The notes beneath the pieces were generated by a model, which had not been told where the DNA came from, ran no database searches, and saw nothing but the letters and a program-made list of their open reading frames with translations. Positions 15,692 through 24,233 of a stretch of DNA of 62,673 bases are shown one piece after another (position 1 is the first letter of the stretch; every line of letters begins with the position of its first letter). Position numbers and translations under genes: made by a program. This DNA comes from Myxococcota bacterium (GTDB lineage Bacteria > Myxococcota_A > Polyangia > Polyangiales > Polyangiaceae): the NCBI GenBank assembly GCA_963169915.1, contig CAUJEM010000102.1:1-62673 (forward strand), given 5' to 3'.

Positions 15692-16987
15692 TCAACCCAG
15701 CGTGAAATCTTCTGGCGCCCTCAGGGCAGCCTCGATGATCCCGGGGATCTGCGCGGGCGCGGCCCCGCGCCAGAAGACGTGCCAGCGGCCGTCGCGCTGC
15801 AGGCCGTGGCACAGCTTGGCGTACCAGGGGCTGATGGGGTTGTCGGCGCGGGTCCGCCAATAGAAGGTGGGGCACTCTCGGCAGAGGCGCTGCCACAGGT
15901 CGTGCCCCATCCCCTCGCCTTGGGCGATGGGGCCGACCGCGAACTTCGAGAGGTAGGGCAAGGGGAGGCTGCCCGGCAGCACGATGGCGGCGCCCCGATA
16001 GTCTCGCTCGAGCAGGACCGTCCGCGGCGGCTGCTCGAAGAAGTGCGGCGTCAGGCGGCGGCCGAAGCTGCTGTCGATGAGCGCCCGGAGGCGCGCGAGA
16101 TCCACGCCGTCGTAGCTGGCGTGCTGTTCTATGTCCGTCCCCTCCTTGATGAGGGTGCCGGCGCCGCGCACCGTGAACAGCTCCTTGAGCAGATCGAAGG
16201 GGGAGGTGACGTTGACGACCAGTCGCCGGTCGTGGGCCGCCGCCAGCATCCCGCTCACGGCCTCGAGCAGCACCTGATCTTGACGTGGGACGCGGCGGGG
16301 TTGCAGCAGCAGCGGCGCGTCGCTCCGGAGGCTCACGACGCTGAGCGTCCCGCTCGCGTCCAGCTTGCTCGCTGGAAAGTCGAGCGGTCCGCGCGGCGTG
16401 CTGCTCCGCAGTCGCAGCGCACCCCGTCGGCGCAGCAGCACGACCTTGCGCGACCCGACCTCCGAGGCGAGCTGCCCCAGGAAGCGAAAGCGCGCGGCGA
16501 CGCCGGCGTGGCTCCCCGTGGTGAACCCGACCACGGGCTGGAGGTCGTCACGCAGCGCTCGACGCAAGCTGGCCGCGAGGTTGGGGGTCTCGCTGTCGAG
16601 CAGCACCGGCTCGATGCCGCTCGCGCGGAGGCGCCGGCTCAGCCGCGCGGCGCCGTCGCTCGCCTGCGACGGGTCGAAGAGCCCGACGAACAGCGGCGTG
16701 CGAAGGCCGAGCTGCGCGAGGAAGCCGAGCTGCTCCACCAGCGCTCCTACCGCCAAGCGTAGGACCGAAGACTCGGCGGCCGTGAGGGCGAAGCTCTCCC
16801 TGGGCAGCGTGCGGAAGAGCTGCAGGTACAGATCCGCCTCGGCGCGATGCCCCACGCTGTCCAAGAAGGTGAGCAGCGTCTCGGCGGCAGGGGGAAACTC
16901 TTGGGGCGGGACCACCAGCGTGAGGGCGGACCCTGCCAGGCGCGCCTCGGGCGCGCAAGACCCCCGCGCGCCTCGCGAGGGGTGCAT
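15692..16987 (-). CDS. N-acetylglutamate synthase-like protein (vertebrate-type NAT domain)
   Basis: 431 residues. The C-terminal third (about 280-425) is the acetyltransferase domain of the eukaryotic-type N-acetylglutamate synthase (PF04768 family), not the ordinary GNAT of bacterial ArgA: RTVLLERDYRGAAIV, LPYLSKFAVGPIAQGEGMGHDLWQRL, TFYWRTRADNPISPWYAKLCHG and WHVFWRG. The N-terminal part has the spacing of an amino-acid-kinase domain but lacks a clear glycine-rich ATP loop, so it is probably a regulatory or degenerate kinase domain. It would make N-acetylglutamate from glutamate and acetyl-CoA for arginine synthesis. No arg gene is adjacent. Start codon is uncertain; GTG sites about 10-25 codons downstream are possible. 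Confidence 0.75.
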   Translation of the reverse strand: MHPSRGARGSCAPEARLAGSALTLVVPPQEFPPAAETLLTFLDSVGHRAEADLYLQLFRTLPRESFALTAAESSVLRLAVGALVEQLGFLAQLGLRTPLFVGLFDPSQASDGAARLSRRLRASGIEPVLLDSETPNLAASLRRALRDDLQPVVGFTTGSHAGVAARFRFLGQLASEVGSRKVVLLRRRGALRLRSSTPRGPLDFPASKLDASGTLSVVSLRSDAPLLLQPRRVPRQDQVLLEAVSGMLAAAHDRRLVVNVTSPFDLLKELFTVRGAGTLIKEGTDIEQHASYDGVDLARLRALIDSSFGRRLTPHFFEQPPRTVLLERDYRGAAIVLPGSLPLPYLSKFAVGPIAQGEGMGHDLWQRLCRECPTFYWRTRADNPISPWYAKLCHGLQRDGRWHVFWRGAAPAQIPGIIEAALRAPEDFTLG

Positions 16988-17004
16988 GTCGCCGAGCGGC
17001 GGCC

Positions 17005-17010
17005 TAAGCT
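17005..17010 (+). promoter_or_regulatory. -10-like hexamer TAAGCT before the receiver-cyclase gene
   Basis: TAAGCT ends 9 nt before the ATG at 17020. It belongs to the recurrent TANNCT set described in the findings. No convincing -35 is seen. Confidence 0.35.
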
Positions 17011-17019
17011 CACGGGACC

Positions 17020-18771
17020 ATGTTGGTCGGGCTGGTCACGCCGCCGGGGATTCTCGGAGACTTCGTCGGGCGAACGCTCGAGCCCGCAGGGCATGAGCTG
17101 TGCGTGGCGGTCGCGCTGCAGCCTCTCCTGGACCAGGCACCCCGCGTCCCGGACGTGGTGCTGTTCGCCCCCTGGGTGGACGGTGGCACGGCGATGGACG
17201 CCTTGGCGCGCGCGGACGCCGCAGGGCACGCCCCGCCGCGCAGCGTGTACCTGGGGCTCAACGGGGCCGGCTGCGAGCAGGCGCGCCGCGGCGGCTTTCA
17301 CGCCGCCCTGACCCTACCCTTCCAAGCGCGAGAGCTGCTCGAGGTCGTCGAGAACAGCGCCCACCCTCGGCTGACCGTGCTCTTGGCCGACGACAGTGAG
17401 CTCATCCATCGACACACCGTGCCCTTGCTGCGAGGGGCGGGCTATGAGGTGCTCGAGGCGTGGGACGGAGAGCAGGCGCTGGCGCTGCTGCGGCAGCAGC
17501 GGCCGGAGCTGCTGCTCTCCGACGTGGAGATGCCCAGGCTGAACGGCTACGAGCTCTGCCGAGCCGTCAAGTCCGACCCGGAGCTGGCCGGCACCCCCGT
17601 CGTGATGTGCTCGTCCCTGGGAGAGGCGGCGGACCTCGAGCGAGGCTTCGACGCGGGCGCGGACGAGTATCTCGTCAAGCCGGTCGTGCCGGAGGAGCTC
17701 ATCAGCCGCCTGCACGCGCTCTTGGCGACGCGGCTCATCGCCACGCGGGAGCGGGTCCTGGTCGTGGACGACTCCGCCGCCATCCGGCACCTGGTCGCGG
17801 ATTGCCTCCGGCGACAGGGATTCGTCGTCTCCACCGCGGTCGATGGCAAGGACGGGCTCGCCAAGGCCGTCGCGGAGCCGCCGGAGCTCGTGCTCACGGA
17901 CTACGACATGCCGCAGATGAACGGCTTCGAGCTCGTGCTGGCGCTCCGGCGGGATCTGCGCACCCGGGACATCCCCATCGTGATGCTCACCGCGCGAGAC
18001 ACCGAGCGTGACCAAGCCAAGATGCGCGCGGCGCGCCTCACGAGCTACCTGGTCAAGCCCTTCAGTACGGACAAGTGCATCGCCCTCGTGGAGCGGGTGC
18101 TCGCGGAGCACCGGCTAGCCCGGTACAAGGAGGCGTCGCGGCTCTACATCAGCGAGGGGACCGTGAAGGCGGCCGAGCAGCTCTCGCTCCAGGGGTCGCT
18201 GGAGGCGGCTCGGGCGCGGGAGGTCGACGCCACGCTGTTGTTCAGCGATTTGTCGGGCTTCACCAACATGAGCGCGCAGATGTCGCCGGCAGAGGTGGTG
18301 GAGATCCTCAACGGCGCCTTCGACGCGCTCTGCGTGGTCATCAAGGAGCAGGGGGGCGACATCGACAAGTTCATCGGGGACGCCATCATGGCGGTGTTCG
18401 AAGATCGGCCGGAGCACGAGGAGCCCCACGCGCTGCGCGCCGCGCGCGCGGCGTGGGGAATGCAGCGTGCCCTGGAGGCGTACAACGAGGGGCGACAGCA
18501 ACGGCTCGCCATGCGCATCGGGATCAACTCAGGCCTCGTCGTCCGGGGCGACATCGGCTCTCGCCACGTCCGGCGGGACTACACGTGCATCGGTGACGTG
18601 GTCAACCGCGCTCAGCGGCACGAGTCCAAGTGCCCGCTCGGGGGGGTGCTCCTCAGCGCGGACAGCTACGCGCGTCTCCATGAACAGGTCTTCGCCACGG
18701 AGCAGCCCGGTATCCTGCTGAAGGGTATCGATGCGCCGGTGAGCGCTTGGGTCCTCAACGGGTTTCGGTGA
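17020..18771 (+). CDS. Double receiver-domain class III adenylate cyclase
   Basis: 583 residues. An N-terminal pseudo-receiver of about 110 residues has no phosphoacceptor Asp. Two canonical receivers follow (about 117-235 and 244-360), with Asp168 in LLLSDVEMPRLNG, Asp294 in LVLTDYDMPQMNG and conserved Lys in LVKP both times. After a short helical linker, a class III cyclase catalytic domain (about 400-560) has the metal-binding Asp in LLFSDLSGFTNMS, GGDIDKFIGDAIMAVF and the YTCIGDVVNRAQR transition-state Asn/Arg. The Lys in DKFIGD fits adenylate rather than guanylate specificity. It likely makes cAMP under control of unknown histidine kinases; no kinase gene is adjacent. Followed directly by a periplasmic protein gene (5-nt gap). 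Confidence 0.9.
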   Translation: MLVGLVTPPGILGDFVGRTLEPAGHELCVAVALQPLLDQAPRVPDVVLFAPWVDGGTAMDALARADAAGHAPPRSVYLGLNGAGCEQARRGGFHAALTLPFQARELLEVVENSAHPRLTVLLADDSELIHRHTVPLLRGAGYEVLEAWDGEQALALLRQQRPELLLSDVEMPRLNGYELCRAVKSDPELAGTPVVMCSSLGEAADLERGFDAGADEYLVKPVVPEELISRLHALLATRLIATRERVLVVDDSAAIRHLVADCLRRQGFVVSTAVDGKDGLAKAVAEPPELVLTDYDMPQMNGFELVLALRRDLRTRDIPIVMLTARDTERDQAKMRAARLTSYLVKPFSTDKCIALVERVLAEHRLARYKEASRLYISEGTVKAAEQLSLQGSLEAARAREVDATLLFSDLSGFTNMSAQMSPAEVVEILNGAFDALCVVIKEQGGDIDKFIGDAIMAVFEDRPEHEEPHALRAARAAWGMQRALEAYNEGRQQRLAMRIGINSGLVVRGDIGSRHVRRDYTCIGDVVNRAQRHESKCPLGGVLLSADSYARLHEQVFATEQPGILLKGIDAPVSAWVLNGFR

Positions 18772-18776
18772 TACGG

Positions 18777-19466
18777 ATGAACGACGACGAACGACAGCGC
18801 CCGCGGGGCCTCAGCGTGGCGCTGGTCCTGGGCGGGCTGGGCCTGCTGATCAGCGCCGGGGCCAGCGCAGAAGATCCTGCCGCCACGCGCTACCCCTACG
18901 ATCCTGCGTGCCCGTGGGGACGGATCGGCAACGGCAAGGGCATGCTCGTCCGCTGCATCACGGAGCAGGAGGCGGCGCAGCTCCTGGCCCCCAGCGGCGG
19001 CACGCCGGCGGGGAGCGCAGCGCCCAGCGCCAGCGCGGCGCCCAGCGCTAGCGCGGCGCCCAGCGCCAGCGCGGCGCCCAGCGCCAGCGCGGCGCCCAGC
19101 GCTAGCGCGGCGCCTCCCCCCGAGCCTCCGACGCTCGAGCGCGTGGAGGTGAAGGTCGGCCCCGTCACCCCGGAGACGGGCAAGCTCCCGCAAGCGGAGA
19201 AGCTGCTGGGCGCGGCGAGCGCGCGGATGGCGCAGTGCTTCGAGAAGGGCGGCCTCCGCGCCGCCCACGGCGAGGTCACCGTCCGTTTCTTGGTGCGGGT
19301 CAGGGGGCGCGCCGAGGGCGTCTCGGTCGCCAAGCGCCGCGCGGTCACGGCGGCGGCCGCCCGGTGCGTCGCGGACGTGGTGGACCGGCGCTACGTCGGG
19401 AGCCCGCCAGGGGCCATGGTGCCCGCCACGGTGAGGGTGACCATCACGCGCCTCGCGCCCCGTTAG
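18777..19466 (+). CDS. Exported protein with (SA/AP)-repeat linker and AgmX/TonB-like C-terminus
   Basis: 229 residues. N-terminal signal-anchor (LSVALVLGGLGLLISAGASA), a short Cys-containing segment (YPYDPACPWGRI, LVRCITEQEA), then a low-complexity stretch with five APSASA repeats (bases 19019-19110), then a compact C-terminal domain (about 125-229: AARMAQCFEKG, AHGEVTVRFLVRVRGRAEGV, ARCVADVVDRRY, ATVRVTITRLAPR). That domain has the pattern of the AgmX/PglI-type C-terminal domain found in myxobacterial gliding-motility and TonB-like proteins, but similarity is weak. Starts 6 nt after the cyclase stop, so probably cotranscribed with it. Confidence 0.65.
   Translation: MNDDERQRPRGLSVALVLGGLGLLISAGASAEDPAATRYPYDPACPWGRIGNGKGMLVRCITEQEAAQLLAPSGGTPAGSAAPSASAAPSASAAPSASAAPSASAAPSASAAPPPEPPTLERVEVKVGPVTPETGKLPQAEKLLGAASARMAQCFEKGGLRAAHGEVTVRFLVRVRGRAEGVSVAKRRAVTAAAARCVADVVDRRYVGSPPGAMVPATVRVTITRLAPR
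19019..19110 (+). repeat. 18-bp tandem repeat encoding APSASA
   Basis: Five near-identical 18-bp units (core GCGCCCAGCGCCAGCGCG, with a C/T variant at one position) inside the exported protein gene at 18777. The variant copies differ only synonymously. Confidence 0.85.
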
Positions 19467-19514
19467 CAGGCGTTTTTGCTGAGGATGCCGCCACCCAGCT
19501 CCGCCAAGTGTGGC

Positions 19515-19520
19515 TAAGCT
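19515..19520 (+). promoter_or_regulatory. -10-like hexamer TAAGCT before cheB
   Basis: TAAGCT ends 8 nt before the GTG start at 19529, in a 62-nt intergenic stretch. Confidence 0.35.
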
Positions 19521-19528
19521 CCCCGCCA

Positions 19529-20572
19529 GTGAGTGACAGGCTACGAGTGCTGGTGGTCGATGACTCGGCGTTCATGCGCGCGGCGGTGGCGCGGGTGCTC
19601 GCCGCGGACGCGCGCTTCGAGGTGGTGGGGCAGGCGCGTGACGGCGCCGAGGCGCTGGAGCTCGTCCCCACGCTGCGCCCAGAGCTCGTCACCATGGACT
19701 TCAACATGCCCGGCATGAACGGCGCGGAGGTCACCGCCGCCATCATGGCCCAGTGCCCGGTGCCCATCGTGATGCTGAGCGCCCACACGCGAGAGGGCGC
19801 GCACGAGACCGTCCAGGCCTTGGCCGCCGGGGCGGTGGACTTCGTGACGAAGCCCGCGGGAGAGGTGAGCGCCAGCCTCGCGGACGTCCGCGCGGAGCTC
19901 TGCGACAAGCTCGCGGCGGCCGCGCGCGCGCGGCCAGGGGCGTTGCGCGCGCCCGCCCCGGCCGCGCCGGTCGCCACCCCCAAGCCGCGGCTCGAGCCGC
20001 TGCCCGCGGGGCTGCGCGTCGTGTGCGTCGCCGCCTCCACCGGAGGCCCCGCCGCGCTGGCGGAGCTGCTCCCGCGCCTCGCGCTGCCCGCGGAGGTCGC
20101 GCTCCTGGTCGTCCAGCACCTCCCGGCGGGCTTCACGGCGCCGCTCGCGGCGCGCTTGGCGGAGCGGACCAGCTTCCCCGTGCGTGAGGCCCTCGAAGGG
20201 GAGGCGCTGGTGGGGGGCGTGGCGCTGCTCGCTCCAGGGGGGCGCCACCTCGTCGTGGGCCGCGACGGGCGCCTCGGCCTGAGCGATGAGCCCCCGCTGC
20301 ACGGCGTCAAGCCAGCCGCGGACGTCACGCTGCGCTCGCTGGCGGCGGCCTTCGGGCCGCGGGTGCTGAGCGTGGTGCTCACGGGCATGGGCAAGGACGG
20401 CGCGCTCGGCTCAGCGGCCGTGAAGGCCGCGGGGGGCCGGGTGCTCGCGCAGGATCGCGCGAGCAGCACCGTGTGGGGGATGCCGCGCGCGGTCACCGAG
20501 CTGGGCGTGGCCGACGCGGTGGAGCCGCTCAGCGGCCTCCCGGGAGCCATCGGGAGGGTGATCCGCGCATGA
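19529..20572 (+). CDS. cheB: Chemotaxis protein-glutamate methylesterase CheB (orphan)
   Basis: 347 residues. Receiver domain (residues 1-120; phosphoacceptor Asp in LVTMDFNMPGMNGAEV; Lys in FVTKP), short linker, and a methylesterase domain with the catalytic triad: Ser in CVAASTGGPAAL, His in LLVVQHLPAGFT and Asp in VVLTGMGKDGALG. It removes methyl groups from chemoreceptors or deamidates glutamines. Start chosen at GTG 19529, giving VSDRLRVLVVDDS. No CheA, CheW, CheR or receptor gene is near. Its stop overlaps the ATG of the membrane MutS-like gene (ATGA), so they are translationally coupled. Confidence 0.93.
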   Translation: MSDRLRVLVVDDSAFMRAAVARVLAADARFEVVGQARDGAEALELVPTLRPELVTMDFNMPGMNGAEVTAAIMAQCPVPIVMLSAHTREGAHETVQALAAGAVDFVTKPAGEVSASLADVRAELCDKLAAAARARPGALRAPAPAAPVATPKPRLEPLPAGLRVVCVAASTGGPAALAELLPRLALPAEVALLVVQHLPAGFTAPLAARLAERTSFPVREALEGEALVGGVALLAPGGRHLVVGRDGRLGLSDEPPLHGVKPAADVTLRSLAAAFGPRVLSVVLTGMGKDGALGSAAVKAAGGRVLAQDRASSTVWGMPRAVTELGVADAVEPLSGLPGAIGRVIRA

Positions 20573-22416
20573 GCTCGTCGGTGCAGCAGCTCCATGCGCA
20601 GCGGACGCTCGAGGCTCGGCAGCGGCACGCAGGCTTGGCGGCCCGCTCGGCGCTGCTCTCCAACCTCCGAGGCATCGCGTTCGCGGTCTTCGTCGTCGCC
20701 GGCCTCGCGGCGTGGTGGCTGGGGCAGGAGCAGCGCTGGGCGGCGCTCGCGCTCTCCACGCTCGGCCTCCTCGGCTTCGTGGCGCTCGTCCTCTACCACG
20801 CGCGGGTGCTGCGCGCGGAAGAGCACGCGCAGCGCCGCGTCAAGGTGAGCGAGCTGGCGGAGCTGCGGCTCAGTGAGGCCTGGCGTCAGCTCCCGGACGA
20901 CGGCACAGAGCTCACGAGCAGCGAAGGCTTCGCGGACGATCTGGATCTGTTCGGACCGGGCTCGCTCTTTCAGCGCCTCACCCTCGCCCGCACGCGCTAC
21001 GGCCGTCGCCGGCTCGCCGCGCTGCTCGTCCAGGCCTCCTCGGTCGAGGAGGCGCGGGAGCGACAGCTCGCGGTGGGTGCGCTCGCCCCGGAGCTGGAGT
21101 ATCGACAAGAGCTGGAGGCCTTGGGGCTCGAGCTGGCCGTCAAGCCGGGGGGCGCGCCCGCGCCGCCGCCGGACCCTGAGCCCTTGCTCGCGTGGGCGGA
21201 GGGCCCGGCGAGGCTGTCCACTCGGCCGTGGCTCGGGCCGCTCACCTGGGTGCTCCCGGCGGCCAACCTCGCGAGCCTGATGGCGGCGCAGTGGGGCCTC
21301 GTGCAGGGGTGGGTGGCGCTGCTCCCGCTCGTGGCCTCCGCCGGGGTGGTGCTCAGCGTGCGGCAGTACACAAGCTCCGTGTTCGAGACGGTCAGCGCCG
21401 GGCACGGGGCCTTCCAGCGCTACGCTCGCATGTTGGAGGTGGTGGAGCGCTGTCCGGCGGAGGCGCCGCTGCTCCGGCGCCTGCGCGAGCGCGTGATGAG
21501 CGGCAGCCAGCGCCCCTCGGTCGCCATGCGACGCTTCGAGACCGCCCTGGGCACCTTCGAGCTCCGCCACAACGGCCTCGTGTACCCCCTCATCAACACC
21601 CTGCTGCTCTGGGATCTGCACTGCACGCTGCGGCTGGAGCGCTGGCAGCGGGAGGCGGGAGGCGCCCTGCGCGGCTGGTTCGAGGTGCTCGGGGAGATGG
21701 AGGCGCTCACCTCGCTGGCCGGCCTGGCGCACGACGAGCCAAGCTTCGTCTTCCCGGAGCTCCACGAGGGGCCTCCGCTGTTGGTCGCGGAGGAGCTGGC
21801 TCACCCGCTGCTCTCGGCGACGACTCGGCGCGCCAACTCCATCAGCCTGGAGCGCCAGGGCACGGCCTGGCTCATCACGGGCTCGAACATGTCGGGCAAG
21901 AGCACGTTCTTGCGCTCGCTGGGGCTCGCCGTGGTGCTCGCCCAGGCGGGCGGTCCCGTGTGCGCGCGGAGGATGAGCCTGGGTCACGTGCGGCTCGTCA
22001 CCAGCCTCCGCGTCCGGGACTCTCTGAGCAGCGGCGTCAGCCACTTCTACGCCGAGGTGGAGAAGCTCAAGGCCGCCTTGGACGCCACCGCGGGCGAGGT
22101 GCCGGTGCTGTTTCTCCTCGACGAGATCTTGCACGGGACCAACTCTCGGGAGCGTCAGATCGGCGCTCGCTGGACGCTCGCGCGGCTGCTCGAGCGCGGC
22201 GCGACCGGCGTGATCACCACGCACGACATGGGGCTCTGTCAGCTCACCCCACCGCTGATGGACCGCGTCACGCAGGCGCACTTCCGAGAGACGGTGGTCG
22301 AGGGCACGATGAGCTTCGACTACGTGCTCCGCCCGGGGCCGGTCGAGGGCGGCAACGCGCTGCGCCTGATGCAGCTCGTGGGGCTCGACGTGCCGCTCGA
22401 AGAGCCGGAGCCCTAG
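20569..22416 (+). CDS. Membrane-anchored MutS-family ATPase
   Basis: 615 residues. Two hydrophobic segments near the N-terminus (about 35-52 and 60-82) and a second pair (about 225-262), then a MutS-type ATPase core (about 395-600): GSNMSGKSTFLRS (Walker A), VRDSLSSGVSHFYAEVEKL, FLLDEILHGTNSRERQ (Walker B and signature) and ITTHD. It has the lever/clamp but lacks the mismatch-recognition (domain I) FxE motif, so it is not a classical mismatch-repair protein. Membrane-linked MutS relatives occur in several phyla without known function. Translationally coupled to cheB by a 4-nt overlap. Whether it acts on DNA or on something else is open. Confidence 0.85.
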   Translation: MSSSVQQLHAQRTLEARQRHAGLAARSALLSNLRGIAFAVFVVAGLAAWWLGQEQRWAALALSTLGLLGFVALVLYHARVLRAEEHAQRRVKVSELAELRLSEAWRQLPDDGTELTSSEGFADDLDLFGPGSLFQRLTLARTRYGRRRLAALLVQASSVEEARERQLAVGALAPELEYRQELEALGLELAVKPGGAPAPPPDPEPLLAWAEGPARLSTRPWLGPLTWVLPAANLASLMAAQWGLVQGWVALLPLVASAGVVLSVRQYTSSVFETVSAGHGAFQRYARMLEVVERCPAEAPLLRRLRERVMSGSQRPSVAMRRFETALGTFELRHNGLVYPLINTLLLWDLHCTLRLERWQREAGGALRGWFEVLGEMEALTSLAGLAHDEPSFVFPELHEGPPLLVAEELAHPLLSATTRRANSISLERQGTAWLITGSNMSGKSTFLRSLGLAVVLAQAGGPVCARRMSLGHVRLVTSLRVRDSLSSGVSHFYAEVEKLKAALDATAGEVPVLFLLDEILHGTNSRERQIGARWTLARLLERGATGVITTHDMGLCQLTPPLMDRVTQAHFRETVVEGTMSFDYVLRPGPVEGGNALRLMQLVGLDVPLEEPEP

Positions 22417-22417
22417 C

Positions 22418-22458
22418 GCTGAAGCTCCCCCGGCGGCGCGGAGGAGGGGAGCCTCAGC
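22418..22458. terminator. Bidirectional terminator candidate
   Basis: Arms GCTGAAGCTCCCC (22418-22430) and GGGGAGCCTCAGC (22446-22458) pair over 12 of 13 positions; the one difference becomes a G-U pair on the minus strand. It lies between convergent stops at 22416 and 22454 and its right arm overlaps the radical SAM stop codon. Confidence 0.55.
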
Positions 22459-23611
22459 CCTCGAGCAGCCCGAGGGAGCGGCCGAGGTCGTCGAGGTCGT
22501 CGAGGGCGATGCCGTGCTCGGCGAAGCCTGCTCGGAGCGCCGCGCCCGTCTGCTCGAAGAAGGCGTCCTGCATGGCGTCAGGGCGCCCGAACTCCCGATA
22601 CAGGTGCGCCGTGCGCTGCAGCTCGTACATGCGATCGATCCGCACGGCGCGCACGTACGGCGCCGTCAAGGCCACGAGCCGCGCGGGGTCCATGGGCAAC
22701 ATGGGCTGGATGATGACGTAGGTGCGGAGCCCCGCGGCGTGACACCGGCGGAGCGCGTCGAGCCGCTCCTCGATGGGGTCGCCCCCGGGCTCGAAGTGCT
22801 GACGCACGCGGTCGTCGTCGGTGGGGATGGACAGCCCGACCGCCGCGCGCTCGAAGCGGCCCAGCACGTCGAGGTCCTCCACCACGCGCGCGGCGCGCGT
22901 CAGGATGACGGGGGTGAACCGCGCGTCCGCGAGCACCTCGAGGCACTGCCGCGTGATCCGATAGCGTCGCTCGAGCGCTTGGTAGGGGTCCGTCAGGATG
23001 GGGCTCATCCGGACGATCCCCGGGCGCGCGCGCGCCACCTCCTGGCGGAGCACCGCCGCCGCGTTGAGCTTGACGTCGACGTAGCGCCCCCACGGCAAGT
23101 GAGGTTGGCCCTCGAGCTCCCGCGAGAAGTCGGCGCGGTCGGCGACGTAGCAGAAGTCACAGCCGATCATGCAGCCGACGTAGGGGTTGACGTAGTAGTG
23201 CCCCGCCCCCTCTGGGATGAGGACGCGCTCCACCTCCAGCTCGCGGACGCGAGCGCGCGTGGAGGTGGTGGGGCGCGTGACGACGGGCAGGAGCCCCTCG
23301 CGGGCGCGCACGATGGAGGCGACCTGGAGGACGACGCGCCGCTCTTCTTCGGTCAGCGGCGCTCCTGCCTGGAACGCTCGCCGCACGCAGAGGTTGAAGC
23401 GCTGGGTGCGGGCGTAGCAGTCGCGCTCGTCATCGCGGCGCTCGAGCTCGATGAGCAGGACGTCCTGGCCCTTCCCGAGCGTGAGCTGGAAGCCTTGCTC
23501 GGCGTCCCACCCCATGAGCTGCCAGCCCGAGCGAGACGGCGTCTGCAGTCGCTCCAAGAGCGGCTCCAGCAGCGTCCGCGCGAAGCTGTCGATGTGGCGT
23601 GTCTCGCTCAT
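22454..23611 (-). CDS. Radical SAM protein, spore-photoproduct-lyase-like class
   Basis: 385 residues. The iron-sulfur/SAM motif is a canonical CX3CX2C, C147-C151-C154 in PYVGCMIGCDFCYV. A first domain of about 120 residues has no motif I can name and contains Cys 65 and 75. The rest follows a TIM-barrel pattern (VRMSPILTDPYQALERRYRITR; GLSIPTDDDRVRQHFEPGGDP; LRTYVIIQPMLP), as in the COG1533/SplB-related group of radical SAM proteins, substrate unknown. DNA-repair and thiol-modifying roles are both possible. Promoter-like TAGGCT lies on the minus strand at 23643-23648, 31 nt before the ATG. Confidence 0.8.
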   Translation of the reverse strand: MSETRHIDSFARTLLEPLLERLQTPSRSGWQLMGWDAEQGFQLTLGKGQDVLLIELERRDDERDCYARTQRFNLCVRRAFQAGAPLTEEERRVVLQVASIVRAREGLLPVVTRPTTSTRARVRELEVERVLIPEGAGHYYVNPYVGCMIGCDFCYVADRADFSRELEGQPHLPWGRYVDVKLNAAAVLRQEVARARPGIVRMSPILTDPYQALERRYRITRQCLEVLADARFTPVILTRAARVVEDLDVLGRFERAAVGLSIPTDDDRVRQHFEPGGDPIEERLDALRRCHAAGLRTYVIIQPMLPMDPARLVALTAPYVRAVRIDRMYELQRTAHLYREFGRPDAMQDAFFEQTGAALRAGFAEHGIALDDLDDLGRSLGLLEG

Positions 23612-23705
23612 GAGGGTCCGTCGGGTGCGCCGAGCCTCGGGCAGCCTAGCGCAGCGGGGGCGTGGCGCGAGCCGGACCGGGCCGCAGCGTCTCCGCGTGG
23701 ACGCC

Positions 23706-24176
23706 TCAGGTCGAGGCGAGGCGGCGCCGCTGGCGGGCCTCCGCCTCCGCCCAGCGGCGGTGGTCCTCCGGGGTGACGCGGAGCAGCTCAGGGACGGGCG
23801 CGGGCCGCCCCTCGTCGTCCAAGGCCACGTAGACCAGGTAGGCGCTGTTGGTGTGCGAGACGCGCCCCGTGATGGGGTTCTCCGCGTGGACCTTGACGCC
23901 GACCTCGAGGCTGGTGGTCCCCACCCAGTTGACGCTCGCGCTGCACTCCAACACGTCCCCCACCGCCACGGGCGAGCGAAAGGTCATGGAATCCATCGCG
24001 ACGGTGACGCAGGGGCGCGCGGAGTGGCGCATGGCGCAGATCCCCCCGGCCTCGTCCACCATCTTCATGATGAGCCCCCCGTGGACCTTACCGAAGGCGT
24101 TGGCATGCTCCGGCAGCATGAGCTGATGGAGCTGGATCCGCGAGCTTGCCACGCTCTTGGCAGGTAACGCGCTCAT
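23706..24176 (-). CDS. Hot-dog acyl-CoA thioesterase (YciA-type)
   Basis: 156 residues. Hot-dog fold with the acyl-CoA thioesterase signature LMLPEHANAFGKVHGGLIMKMVDEAGGICAMRHS (bases for catalysis: Asn/Asp and the Gly-Gly turn) and TVAMDSMTFRSPVAVGD. Hydrolyses acyl-CoA to free CoA and acid in the cytoplasm, role in membrane or fatty-acid balance. Close to YciA/BACH family length. A minus-strand TAGCTT (24188-24183) lies 6 nt before the ATG. Divergent from rseP. Confidence 0.88.
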   Translation of the reverse strand: MSALPAKSVASSRIQLHQLMLPEHANAFGKVHGGLIMKMVDEAGGICAMRHSARPCVTVAMDSMTFRSPVAVGDVLECSASVNWVGTTSLEVGVKVHAENPITGRVSHTNSAYLVYVALDDEGRPAPVPELLRVTPEDHRRWAEAEARQRRRLAST

Positions 24177-24209
24177 CGCCCCAAGCTACACGGGGGCCGG
24201 CGCACATGC

Positions 24210-24215
24210 TAGCTT
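24210..24215 (+). promoter_or_regulatory. -10-like hexamer TAGCTT with TG extension before rseP
   Basis: The sequence TGCTAGCTT ends 18 nt before the GTG start at 24234, an extended -10 arrangement. A mirrored TAGCTT on the opposite strand faces the thioesterase. Confidence 0.4.
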
Positions 24216-24233
24216 GCCGGCGCGGCGCCGCCG

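Noticed and set aside
19444..22281. 945-codon open frame on the minus strand
   Set aside because: Lies wholly antisense to cheB and the MutS-like gene, no recognisable domain; such long open frames are usual in DNA this GC-rich.
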